The position numbers and the translations under genes are program-made. Positions 18,132-27,625 of a DNA stretch of 64,000 nt are shown piece after piece. Origin of the DNA: Oscillospiraceae bacterium (GTDB taxonomy: Bacteria; Bacillota; Clostridia; Oscillospirales; Ruminococcaceae); assembly GCA_015067025.1 (NCBI GenBank), contig SVNC01000006.1, positions 1 through 64,000 on the forward strand, read 5' to 3'. Positions within the stretch are counted from its first letter, which is position 1; every line of letters begins with the position of its first letter. A model generated the notes under the pieces. It ran no database searches and had not been told where the DNA came from. It saw only the letters and a program-made list of their open reading frames with translations.

Positions 18132-18908
18132 ATGGCAAAGGTAATGCCGCAGGGTGATACGAGTTATATGGGAAAAAAGGTTACTGTTACTATGGACAGA
18201 CCTATAGGAACAGAACACCCTAAGCATCCCGGGCTTATATATCCTATAAACTACGGCTATATTGAGGGTCTTGTCGCCGGGGACGGCGAAGAACAGGACG
18301 TTTATCTTCTCGGCGTAAGCGAACCGCTCGAAAAGGCTGAATGTGTTATAATCGGTATAATCCATCGTCTTAATGATAACGAGGATAAGTGGGTAGCAGT
18401 ACCTGAAGCACTTGTGGGTACTGATATCTGCTATGAATGCAACATCGTTCACGAAACTTATTTTCAGGAACAATATTACAAGTCTGAGGTCTACGCTCTT
18501 TATGAAAAAACGTCGGGTGCGGTGATCTATACCGATGATAACGGTGAAAGAAAGTATTTTCTTATTAAGAACAAGAGCGGACACATCGGTTTTCCTAAGG
18601 GACATATAGAATATGGTGAAAAAGAGCGGGAAAACGCACTTCGTGAAGTATATGAGGAGTGCGGACTAAATGTTATACTAAACGACAAATTTCGAGCTGA
18701 ATATACTTTCCGTACACTTGAAAACACTGAAAAGACCTCGGTTTTCTTCCTTGGGTACTTTGATAAGGAGGCGGCTGTGACTATTCAGCAGGAAGAGGTC
18801 ATCGGAGACTGGCTTTTAAGCTATAATGAGGCTATGGAAAAGCTCAACTGGGAACAGGATAAGGAAATACTTAAAAAAGCAGAGGATTTTCTGAACGACA
18901 ACACCTGA
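18132..18908 (+). CDS. Inorganic-pyrophosphatase-like N-terminal domain fused to a Nudix hydrolase domain
   Basis: N-term GKKVTVTMDRPIGTEHPKHPGLIYPINYGYIEG; Nudix box GHIEYGEKERENALREVYEECGL. Confidence 0.85.
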   Translation: MAKVMPQGDTSYMGKKVTVTMDRPIGTEHPKHPGLIYPINYGYIEGLVAGDGEEQDVYLLGVSEPLEKAECVIIGIIHRLNDNEDKWVAVPEALVGTDICYECNIVHETYFQEQYYKSEVYALYEKTSGAVIYTDDNGERKYFLIKNKSGHIGFPKGHIEYGEKERENALREVYEECGLNVILNDKFRAEYTFRTLENTEKTSVFFLGYFDKEAAVTIQQEEVIGDWLLSYNEAMEKLNWEQDKEILKKAEDFLNDNT

Positions 18909-18987
18909 CAGATTTAATATAACTATCATGTCTGTGCTTTGAAATTGGCATTTTACAAGTAATTTACAACAAAAAATGACAATAAAT

Positions 18988-19018
18988 GGGGATATCTTTT
19001 AGACGATATCCCCTTTTG
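18988..19018. terminator. Intrinsic terminator
   Basis: GGGGATATC-tttta-GACGATATCCCC followed by TTTTGTTGTTTT. Confidence 0.75.
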
Positions 19019-19040
19019 TTGTTTTAAACTTGTAAAACGC

Positions 19041-19068
19041 TTTACAATCAAGTTTTTTTGTGATATAA
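19041..19068 (+). promoter_or_regulatory. Predicted promoter of the SCP2-domain gene (TTTACA-N17-TATAAT)
   Basis: -35/-10 read directly; a TTTACA-N5-TTTACA pair lies upstream at 18952-18968. Confidence 0.6.
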
Positions 19069-19141
19069 TGCAAATGATTAAATAGCATTCAATGGTTGCT
19101 ATAATGTTTTATTGAAACAGAACACAGAAAGGGATATGAAA

Positions 19142-19741
19142 ATGACCTACGAGAAGATTTTTGAAACCACAAAGAAGACAATTATGAAGAGCGATGTAAG
19201 CAACATCGAAGGCCACCTTGCAGTGCAGGTTGACATTGTAGGTGAGGGTGAAGGCGCATTCTACATTGAGCTTAAGGACAAGCAGCTTTTTGTAGAGCCT
19301 TATGAATACTACGATTTTGACTGCAAGATCGTTGCAGGTGCAGACGACTTTTTAAAGATCGTAAACGGCAAGCTTGATCCCGTTGCAGCACTTACAGACG
19401 GCACGATCAGAGTAGAGGGTGACGCTGACAAGGCTGCTCAGTTCAAGAGCATTATTGACGCTGTAAAGAAGACTCGCAAGACAACAAAGTCAACTGCAGC
19501 AAAGACAGAGAAGAAGCCTGCCGCAAAGAAGCCCGCCGCTAAGAAGACAACAGCTAAGGCTGCTGAAAAGAAGGCAGAAGAAAAGCCTGTAGCAGAAAAG
19601 AAAGCTCCTGCTAAGAAAACAGCTGCTAAGCCCGCTGCAGAAAAGAAGACAACAGCTAAGGTTGCTGAAAAGAAGGCAGAAGAAAAGAAAGCCCCTGCTA
19701 AGAAGACAGCAACAAAGACAACAGAAAAGAAAGCAAAGTAA
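19142..19741 (+). CDS. SCP2 sterol-carrier-like domain with a histone H1-like Lys/Ala/Pro-rich tail
   Basis: N-terminal about 100 aa SCP2-like; C-terminal about 100 aa repeats of AAKK/KKAPAKKTA/EKKAEE. Confidence 0.8.
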   Translation: MTYEKIFETTKKTIMKSDVSNIEGHLAVQVDIVGEGEGAFYIELKDKQLFVEPYEYYDFDCKIVAGADDFLKIVNGKLDPVAALTDGTIRVEGDADKAAQFKSIIDAVKKTRKTTKSTAAKTEKKPAAKKPAAKKTTAKAAEKKAEEKPVAEKKAPAKKTAAKPAAEKKTTAKVAEKKAEEKKAPAKKTATKTTEKKAK

Positions 19742-19804
19742 GCTTTTTGACTTCAAGCCTCCCTTATGGGAGGCTTTTGTTTTTCTTGCTTTTATTTTAA
19801 AAGA

Positions 19805-19893
19805 TTACAAAACGGTTACAAATTTATTACAGTTTGGTTACAAAGCGATTACAATTTTGTAACAATTGTTGACTATGAAAAATTCTGTGATAT
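19805..19893 (+). promoter_or_regulatory. Promoter with six TTACA/TAACA repeats at exact 11-bp spacing upstream
   Basis: Repeats start at 19805, 19816, 19827, 19838, 19849, 19860; downstream TTGACT-N16-TATACT. Confidence 0.72.
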
Positions 19894-19977
19894 ACTAAAA
19901 TTGTAAGATAAGAAATTACCACTACACATCGGATATTTACTTTATCCGAAATACAGAGAAGGGAATGGTGAAGACCT

Positions 19978-20259
19978 ATGAAAAAGTTCTTTAAAAAATT
20001 ATCAGTTGCATTAACAATGACGCTTATGCTTATAATTACGGCTATTCCCGTATCTGCAGAAGCACCCGGCGAAAACGGAAGCCTTGCAAAAGCGGCAATG
20101 CTTGAAGAGATGCAACCTGTACAGTCGGAGGAAAGCAATGCGTTACCCGGTTGGTTGCTTTTCAGCGGTATCGGAGCGGTTGCTGTTATCGGAATTATCG
20201 CAGGTGCGGTAGTACTTGGTGAAAAGCAGGAAGACGTATCTTCAGATACGGAAGAATAA
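19978..20259 (+). CDS. Small secreted/membrane-anchored protein (signal peptide plus C-terminal TM helix)
   Basis: MKKFFKKLSVALTMTLMLIITAIPVSAEA; LLFSGIGAVAVIGIIAGAVVLG. Confidence 0.65.
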   Translation: MKKFFKKLSVALTMTLMLIITAIPVSAEAPGENGSLAKAAMLEEMQPVQSEESNALPGWLLFSGIGAVAVIGIIAGAVVLGEKQEDVSSDTEE

Positions 20260-20402
20260 GAGTACGACGAGAATAACCCTCTGAAAATATAGAAAGCCTC
20301 TGCGGATTTTTCCGCAGGGGCTTTGTCGTTATATATTACTGCTATTGATTTTATTTACATTTTATGTTACAATCTTCTTTGTAAAAAGAAAGGAGAGTCG
20401 CT

Positions 20403-20714
20403 ATGAGAAGGACAAGTCGCAAGGGCAGTTTTTTCCTCTGCCTGTTAATTAATATTCTGATTAATCTTGACGGAGCAATACCTGCCGTACTGCTTCTTAT
20501 CTGCCACTTTGCCTTTGGCTTTCCGCTGTGGCTTACCTTCGTTGCCCTCGGTATCTGGCTCGGTTGGATGATTATATATATGCTCGTTATGGGTTGGTTT
20601 GCAGGGCAGGAAAGCGATCTTCCCGATAAATCGAAAAACATCAACAATCCCTATGCTAAAAAGGGGACTGTTATCAAAGATGGCAGAGTGGTGCAAAAGG
20701 GCGATGAAAAATAA
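20403..20714 (+). CDS. Hypothetical small membrane protein
   Basis: RBS aaggagag; hydrophobic segments. Confidence 0.6.
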   Translation: MRRTSRKGSFFLCLLINILINLDGAIPAVLLLICHFAFGFPLWLTFVALGIWLGWMIIYMLVMGWFAGQESDLPDKSKNINNPYAKKGTVIKDGRVVQKGDEK

Positions 20715-20783
20715 TTATTTCTTTAAGGAATGTTTAAGGTAGCAAAGTTAAAATGTAGAAAATAAAAATTAAGGAGCAATCTT

Positions 20784-22199
20784 TTGAAATATAAAGCAAA
20801 AAGAAAAAGCAGATATTCGCTTACTCCTGTAGGCTGGGTTGCCGTAGGTGTGCTTGCCGTTATCCTTGTGACGGTAATAATAGCTATCATAGCATCAAAT
20901 GCAGGCGGAAATAGTGAAACGTTCTCATCTGCAGTACTTACAGAAAACGATGAATCTTCTGCTGAAAGTGACGTTACGACAGAGCCTGAAAGAGAACTTA
21001 CTGTAAACGTAACGCTTAATAAGGATAAGACTGTAAAATTACCCGATAAGATAAAAACGCTGATAACGGATTATACAAAGGCAAGATATGAGGCTCTCGG
21101 AAATTTAGAAGTGACAGAATTTAATAAGTACTTTGATATGGATAACAAGTACGGCAGAATGTATGCCGCTTTTAACAATGCAACGCTTGATTATCTTATC
21201 TATATAAGACAGAACAGAACTGCCGACCTCAGATTTTATAACGCTGACGTTACCGTGAACGTAACTTCCGTTCAGGTCTATGATGATGAATATATAATTG
21301 ATTATTACGTAAATGAAGCACTGTCCTTTAATTTTACAGAGGAGGTATCCTATTCCTGTAATATGACGGTACAGGCAAGAGCGATAAGAAATGATGACGG
21401 AGAGTTCCTTTTTTCTCAGATGGCAGAGGATACCGACGTAAACTTGCTTTTTGAAAAGCCTATGGTTGAGGCACTTGGTTATGATTTCAGCATCTATTAT
21501 CTTAAGGAACTGACGCTCCCCGATGATTTTGACAGTAAAGCGGTAATCAGCAGTACGTTAAAAGAGCTTAAGGCAAGTGCGGATGAAAATATATTATCTC
21601 ATCGTAATAACCTTTCAGAATACAATGCATCTCCCGATAGCTTTAAAGTAGACATGACCGCGGATAATAAGTATGACAGAGAAAAAGCGGTAGCTTATTC
21701 TTATAAATGGGTGGGCGAAGATAGTGTAGTGCGTAATCCCGATTACAGCAATTATTCCGATTTTGGCGGCAACTGTCAGAATTATGCATCGCAGTGCGTT
21801 TTGGCAGGTGGCGTACCTATGGATTGTAGTGGCGACTACAATGCCCAGTGGAAGTGGTATGGCGATGAGATGAGCTATTACGAAGAGGAATACGGGAGAT
21901 CGGGCTCTTGGTCAGGCACGGAATATTTCTACGAATATTGCAATAATAACACAGGCTCAGGTCTTGTAGCAAAAACGGATGGAAATATTTATTCCGCACA
22001 GCCCGGCGATATTCTTCAGTACGTAGTCGATGGCTGGGCAAATCACAGCGTTGTGGTATCAAAGGTGATATATGACGATAACGGCAACGTGACGGAGATA
22101 CTTATAAACAGCAACACCACCGACAGAAAGGACTATCCGCTTACCGCCTACGGTTATACGGATATAAGACTTATCAGTATAATAGGATATAATGACTGA
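20784..22199 (+). CDS. Membrane-anchored protein with C-terminal putative amidase (Amidase_6-like) domain
   Basis: N-terminal TM helix; YSYKWVG...FGGNCQNYASQCVLAGGVPMD and GDILQYVVDGWANHSVVVSKV (Cys/His pair). Confidence 0.82.
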   Translation: MKYKAKRKSRYSLTPVGWVAVGVLAVILVTVIIAIIASNAGGNSETFSSAVLTENDESSAESDVTTEPERELTVNVTLNKDKTVKLPDKIKTLITDYTKARYEALGNLEVTEFNKYFDMDNKYGRMYAAFNNATLDYLIYIRQNRTADLRFYNADVTVNVTSVQVYDDEYIIDYYVNEALSFNFTEEVSYSCNMTVQARAIRNDDGEFLFSQMAEDTDVNLLFEKPMVEALGYDFSIYYLKELTLPDDFDSKAVISSTLKELKASADENILSHRNNLSEYNASPDSFKVDMTADNKYDREKAVAYSYKWVGEDSVVRNPDYSNYSDFGGNCQNYASQCVLAGGVPMDCSGDYNAQWKWYGDEMSYYEEEYGRSGSWSGTEYFYEYCNNNTGSGLVAKTDGNIYSAQPGDILQYVVDGWANHSVVVSKVIYDDNGNVTEILINSNTTDRKDYPLTAYGYTDIRLISIIGYND

Positions 22200-22376
22200 A
22201 AAATAACGTTTCACTGTTATTATTCAGTTAATAAAAGGGGAGTAAAATATAATCGTAACGAGAGTTACATAGCATAGCACTCCTCGATTTCATATATTTC
22301 CCCAATACGAAAAGCTCCATCGGATGGATTTCCGAGGGAGCTTTTTGTATATGATATTTTATTTTCAGATTGTATT

Positions 22377-23756
22377 TCAGATCTTAGGCATTCTGTCGAT
22401 AGCTTCCTTGATCTCTTCATCAGTAGGAATGTAGTCATCCATAACGCCGTCGTTGAACTTCTGATAAGCGTACATATCAAAGTAACCTGTACCTGTAAGA
22501 CCGAAGAGGATAGTCTTTTCTTCACCTGTTTCCTTGCACTTAAGAGCTTCGTCCATTGCAACCTTGATTGCGTGGCTGCTTTCGGGAGCAGGGAGGATAC
22601 CTTCAACTCTTGCAAACTGCTGAGCCGCTTCAAATACTTCTGTCTGCTTTACAGAACGGGCTGTCATAAGACCATCATCATAAAGCTGAGAAAGAACACT
22701 GCTCATGCCGTGGTATCTGAGGCCGCCTGCGTGGCTTGATGCAGGCATAAAGGTAGAACCTAACGTGTACATCTTCTGTAAAGGACAAACTGCACCTGTA
22801 TCGCAGTAGTCGTAAGCGTAGATACCTCTTGTGAGAGAAGGGCAGGAGGAGGGTTCAACTGCGATAAATTCGTAGTCTGCTTCGCCTCTTAACTTTTCGC
22901 CCATAAAGGGAGAGATAAGACCGCCGAGGTTAGAGCCGCCGCCCGCACAACCTATGATGATGTCAGGCTTTTCGCCGTACTTCTTGAATGCCGCCTGAGC
23001 TTCAAGACCGATAACTGTCTGATGTAAAAGTACCTGAGATAAAACAGAACCTAAAACATATCTGTAGCCTTCCATATTGCTTGCAGCTTCTACCGCTTCG
23101 GAAATTGCACAGCCGAGAGAGCCGTTTGTTCCGGGGAACTGTTCGTTTATCTTTCTGCCCACTTCTGTAAGCATTGAGGGAGAAGGGGTTACGTTAGCAC
23201 CGTAGGTTCTCATAACCTCTCTTCTGAAGGGCTTCTGCTCATAGGAGCACTTAACCATAAATACCTTGCAGTCAAGTCCTAAATATGCACAAGCCATTGA
23301 TAAAGCTGTGCCCCACTGACCTGCACCGGTTTCGGTAGTAACGCCTTTGAGACCCTGCTTCTTTGCGTAATAAGCCTGAGCTATCGCACTGTTCAGCTTG
23401 TGGCTGCCTGATGTGTTGTTACCTTCGAATTTGTAATAGATCTTTGCAGGAGTATCGAGTGCCTTTTCAAGACAATATGCTCTTGTCAGGGGAGCGGGTC
23501 TGTACATCTTGTAAAAATCAATGATCTCATCGGGGATATCAATATAGGGAGTAGTATCGTCAAGCTCCTGACGGGCAAGCTCTGTACAGAATACTTCGCT
23601 CAGTTCCTCTAACGTGCAGGGCTTTAACGTCTTGGGGTTAAGTAAGGGAGCAGGCTTATTCTTCATATCCGCTCTTACGTTATACCACTGACGGGGAAGC
23701 TCACTTTCTTCAAGATAAATTTTGTAAGGGATTTCCTTGTTTGCCATAACAGCCAC
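22377..23756 (-). CDS. trpB: TrpB2-type tryptophan synthase beta chain
   Basis: RPAPLTRAYCLEKAL, KFEGNNTSGSHKLNSA, TETGAGQWGTALS, GCAGGGSNLGG, PASSHAGGLRYHGM. Confidence 0.93.
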   Translation of the reverse strand: MAVMANKEIPYKIYLEESELPRQWYNVRADMKNKPAPLLNPKTLKPCTLEELSEVFCTELARQELDDTTPYIDIPDEIIDFYKMYRPAPLTRAYCLEKALDTPAKIYYKFEGNNTSGSHKLNSAIAQAYYAKKQGLKGVTTETGAGQWGTALSMACAYLGLDCKVFMVKCSYEQKPFRREVMRTYGANVTPSPSMLTEVGRKINEQFPGTNGSLGCAISEAVEAASNMEGYRYVLGSVLSQVLLHQTVIGLEAQAAFKKYGEKPDIIIGCAGGGSNLGGLISPFMGEKLRGEADYEFIAVEPSSCPSLTRGIYAYDYCDTGAVCPLQKMYTLGSTFMPASSHAGGLRYHGMSSVLSQLYDDGLMTARSVKQTEVFEAAQQFARVEGILPAPESSHAIKVAMDEALKCKETGEEKTILFGLTGTGYFDMYAYQKFNDGVMDDYIPTDEEIKEAIDRMPKI

Positions 23757-23799
23757 CTTTTCCTTTCATAAAACTTATGTATTAAGAGTTTTTTCTGTA

Positions 23800-24050
23800 A
23801 TAAACAAAAAACTCCTGCCCCTTTGGGACAAGAGATAATCCTGCGGTACCACCCAAATTGCAGATAAACTGCCACTCGCTACACATACTATCATATGTGC
23901 GACCTGTAACGTAGGTGAACGTCGCCCCTAATAGAATGATCTTTCGGTTTGCCCTCGTGAGTCCATTCGCAGATGTATGTATCGCCGTAATCGCACCATA
24001 TATACGGCTCTCTGTCATACAGGGACAAGTGTTACTACTCTCACTCATCG
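23800..24050 (-). ncRNA. T-box leader with UGG (Trp) specifier upstream of trpB2
   Basis: Minus strand: stem I base gtgag/ctcac, specifier loop GAATGGA (TGG at 23963-23965), T-box GGTGGTACCGCAGG, terminator CTCTTGTCCC-AAA-GGGGCAGGAG-TTTTTT. Confidence 0.92.
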
Positions 24051-24189
24051 GTTTTGTTTATTATGTCAGTAATGATATCACATATTTCTTCTTTTGTCAA
24101 TAGTTTTTTGGAATTTCGGGAAAAATTTCTCGTTTTTTGGTTGACTTTTTCTGATTAATATAGTATAATGACATCATATATGAAAAGGC

Positions 24190-24420
24190 TGTGACAAAGA
24201 GAGTAGGAATGCCTAACGCCCCAGCGAGTCGGAGATGGTGTGAGCCGATGTTATTTAAGCATTTACCGAAAATCACTTTGTAGCTTCCCGCCGAAACCGA
24301 AAGAGAGTAGAACGGGACGGATTTCCTCCGTTAAAAGGAACGCATTTGACGGAATGTCGTAACAGGTGGTTAATAAAGACTGACAGGTCCTTATCCTTTT
24401 ACGGGTAAGGACTTTTATTT
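24190..24420 (+). ncRNA. T-box leader with AUC (Ile) specifier upstream of ileS
   Basis: Stem I base CAAAG/CTTTG, AGATGGTGTGAGCCG distal motif, specifier ATC at 24272-24274, terminator GTCCTTATCC...GGGTAAGGAC-TTTTATTTTT; T-box sequence GGTGGTTAAT diverges from consensus. Confidence 0.82.
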
Positions 24421-24475
24421 TTCCGAATAATGCAAAAGAAGAAGATAAACTATTATTTTTTCAGGAGGTAAAGCA

Positions 24476-27400
24476 ATGTCACTTTACGAAAAAGTACCTA
24501 CCTCTCCTAATTTTGTAGAGAGAGAAAAACAGACAGAGCAGTTCTGGTATGACAACGATATATTCAGAACAAGTATGAATGCAAGAAGCGAGGATAACAC
24601 CTACACCTTCTATGACGGTCCACCGACCGCAAACGGCAAGCCCCATATAGGTCACGTTTTAACAAGAGTTATAAAGGATATGATTCCCCGTTACCGCACA
24701 ATGAAGGGTGCTTACGTACCCCGTAAGGCCGGTTGGGATACCCACGGTCTTCCCGTTGAGCTTGAAGTAGAAAAGCTCCTCGGCCTTGACGGTAAGGAAC
24801 AGATCGAAAAATACGGTCTCGATCCCTTTATCACAAAGTGTAAGGAAAGCGTATGGAAGTATAAGGGCATGTGGGAGGATTTCTCCCGTACAGTAGGCTT
24901 CTGGGCTGATATGGACGAGCCTTACGTAACCTATGACAATAACTTTATTGAATCTGAATGGTGGGCATTAAAGCAGATATGGGACAAGGGCCTTTTATAT
25001 AAGGGCTTCAAGATCGTACCTTACTGCCCCCGTTGCGGAACACCCCTTTCCAGCCACGAAGTAGCTCAGGGCTATAAGGACGTAAAGGAACGCTCTGCAG
25101 TAGTCCGCTTTAAGGTAAAGGACGAGGATGCATACATCCTTGCATGGACAACAACTCCCTGGACTCTCCCTTCAAACGTTGCACTGTGTGTAAACCCCGA
25201 CGAATCCTACGTAAAGGTGAAGACGGCTGACGGTTACACTTATTATCTTGCTGAGGCTCTTTCAGACGCTATCCTCGGCGGTGACAAGCCTACAGCTCCC
25301 TTTGAAGTAATTGAAAAGTATATCGGTAAGGACCTTGAATATAAGGAATACGAACCCTTATTCGACTATGCAATAGATATCTGCAAGAAGCAGAACAAGA
25401 AGGCTTACTTCGTAACCTGCGACAACTACGTAACTCTTACCGACGGTACGGGTGTAGTACACATTGCTCCCGCTTTTGGTGAAGACGACGCTAAGGTCGG
25501 CAGAAACTACGATCTTCCTTTCGTTCAGCTCGTAAACGGCAAGGGTGAAATGACAGAGGAAACAGACTATGCAGGCGTATTCTGCAAGAAGGCTGATCCT
25601 ATGATACTCAAAGACCTCGATGCAAAGGGACTTTTATTCGATGCACCCAAGTTTGAGCATAGCTATCCTCACTGCTGGAGATGTGACACTCCTCTCATCT
25701 ACTATGCAAGAGAATCCTGGTTCATCAAGATGACAGCAGTTCGTGAGGATCTTATAAGAAACAACGAAACGATCAACTGGATTCCCGAAAGCGTTGGTAA
25801 GAACCGTTTCGGCGATTGGTTACAGAACGTTCAGGACTGGGGTCTTTCCCGTAACCGTTACTGGGGTACACCTCTCAACATCTGGGAATGTGAATGCGGT
25901 CACAGACACGCAATCGGCAGTATCGAAGAATTAAAGAGTATGTCCGATAACTGCCCCGATGATATCGAATTACACCGTCCCTATATCGACGCTGTAACTA
26001 TCAAGTGCCCTCACTGCGGTAAGCAGATGACAAGAGTACCTGAAGTTATCGACTGCTGGTTTGACTCAGGCTCAATGCCCTTTGCACAGCATCACTATCC
26101 TTTTGAAAATCAGGATCTTTTTGAAAAGCAGTTCCCCGCAGACTTCATTTCAGAAGCGGTTGACCAGACAAGAGGCTGGTTCTACTCTCTGCTTGCTATC
26201 TCAACTCTGCTCTTCAATAAGTCTCCTTATAAGAACGTTATAGTTTTAGGTCTTGTACTTGACGGAGAAGGACAGAAGATGTCCAAGTCCAAGGGTAATG
26301 CGGTAGATCCCTTTGAATCTCTTGCAACTCACGGTGCAGACGCTATCCGCTGGTATTTCTATACAAACTCTGCTCCCTGGTTACCTAACCGTTTCCACGC
26401 AAAGGCTGTAAATGAAGGTCAGAGAAAGTATATCTCAACTCTCTGGAACACCTATGCATTCTACGTGCTTTATGCAAACATCGACAATTTTGATGCTACT
26501 AAGTATAAATTAGAACCCGAAAAGCTTTCCGTTATGGATAAGTGGCTGTTATCAAAGCTCAATACAGTAGTGGGTGAAGTTGACAACAACCTTGCAAACT
26601 ATCGTATTCCTGAAGCGGCAAGAGCTTTACAGGAATTCGTTGACGAAATGTCCAACTGGTACGTAAGACGTAGCAGAGAACGTTTCTGGTCAAAGGAACT
26701 GACACAGGATAAGATCAATGCATATATGACGTTATATACGGCACTTGTTACTATCGCAAAGATATCTGCTCCTATGACTCCCTTCGTATGTGATGATATC
26801 TACAGAAACCTCGTATGCTCACTTGATAAGGAAGCTCCTATCAGCGTACACCTCTGTGACTTCCCCGAAGTTGACGAAACTCTCGTTGATAAGGAACTTG
26901 AAGAAGAAATGGAAACTGTTCTTACTATCGTTACAAACGGCAGAGCGGCAAGAAATGCGGCTAACATCAAGAACAGACAGCCTATTGCGAATATTATGGT
27001 AAAGGGCGAAAAGACCTTACAGCCTATGTTTGCAGATATCGTTAAGGATGAGCTTAACATCAAGGCTATCTCCTTTGTTGAAGATACAGACGAATTTACT
27101 TCCTACTCCTTCAAGCCTCAGCTTAAGACTCTTGGTGCAAAGTTCGGTAAGAAGATAGGCGAGGTAAGAACTGCTCTTGCAGAGGTTGACGGTACAAAGG
27201 CTATGGCAGAAATCAGAAAGAGCGGCGTTATGACTCTTACACTTTCTGACGGTGACGTTATGATTGCTGAAGAAGATCTGCTTATCGAAGAAAAGCAGAA
27301 GGAAGGCTATGCAGTAGTAACTGACAGAGGTTATACGGTAGTACTTGATACAACTCTTACTCCTGAGCTTATTGAAGAAGGCTTTGTAAGAGAAATCGTA

Positions 27401-27625
27401 AGCAAGATCCAGTCTATGCGTAAGGATGCAGGTTTTGAGGTTATGGATCACATTACTATCTACTGTGATGGTAATGATAAGGTTGCTGAGATCCTTACAA
27501 GAAACAGCGAAGAAATTTCCGATGATACACTTGCAGAAAGCATCGTTACAGGCTCTGTTGACGGATATAATGCCCAGTGGGATATCAACGGCGAAAATGT
27601 AACTCTCGGCGTTAAGAAGATATGA
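24476..27625 (+). CDS. ileS: Isoleucyl-tRNA synthetase
   Basis: DGPPTANGKPHIGHVLTRVIKD, GWDTHGLPVE, KMSKSKGNAVDP. Confidence 0.97.
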   Translation: MSLYEKVPTSPNFVEREKQTEQFWYDNDIFRTSMNARSEDNTYTFYDGPPTANGKPHIGHVLTRVIKDMIPRYRTMKGAYVPRKAGWDTHGLPVELEVEKLLGLDGKEQIEKYGLDPFITKCKESVWKYKGMWEDFSRTVGFWADMDEPYVTYDNNFIESEWWALKQIWDKGLLYKGFKIVPYCPRCGTPLSSHEVAQGYKDVKERSAVVRFKVKDEDAYILAWTTTPWTLPSNVALCVNPDESYVKVKTADGYTYYLAEALSDAILGGDKPTAPFEVIEKYIGKDLEYKEYEPLFDYAIDICKKQNKKAYFVTCDNYVTLTDGTGVVHIAPAFGEDDAKVGRNYDLPFVQLVNGKGEMTEETDYAGVFCKKADPMILKDLDAKGLLFDAPKFEHSYPHCWRCDTPLIYYARESWFIKMTAVREDLIRNNETINWIPESVGKNRFGDWLQNVQDWGLSRNRYWGTPLNIWECECGHRHAIGSIEELKSMSDNCPDDIELHRPYIDAVTIKCPHCGKQMTRVPEVIDCWFDSGSMPFAQHHYPFENQDLFEKQFPADFISEAVDQTRGWFYSLLAISTLLFNKSPYKNVIVLGLVLDGEGQKMSKSKGNAVDPFESLATHGADAIRWYFYTNSAPWLPNRFHAKAVNEGQRKYISTLWNTYAFYVLYANIDNFDATKYKLEPEKLSVMDKWLLSKLNTVVGEVDNNLANYRIPEAARALQEFVDEMSNWYVRRSRERFWSKELTQDKINAYMTLYTALVTIAKISAPMTPFVCDDIYRNLVCSLDKEAPISVHLCDFPEVDETLVDKELEEEMETVLTIVTNGRAARNAANIKNRQPIANIMVKGEKTLQPMFADIVKDELNIKAISFVEDTDEFTSYSFKPQLKTLGAKFGKKIGEVRTALAEVDGTKAMAEIRKSGVMTLTLSDGDVMIAEEDLLIEEKQKEGYAVVTDRGYTVVLDTTLTPELIEEGFVREIVSKIQSMRKDAGFEVMDHITIYCDGNDKVAEILTRNSEEISDDTLAESIVTGSVDGYNAQWDINGENVTLGVKKI

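Noticed and set aside
19490-19756. 88-aa minus-strand ORF rich in Leu/Cys/Phe
   Set aside because: Antisense translation of the Lys/Ala repeat tail of the SCP2 protein; compositional artefact
22265-22633. 122-aa minus ORF overlapping the trpB2 C-terminus
   Set aside because: Out-of-frame overlap with a well-supported gene and no homology-like features
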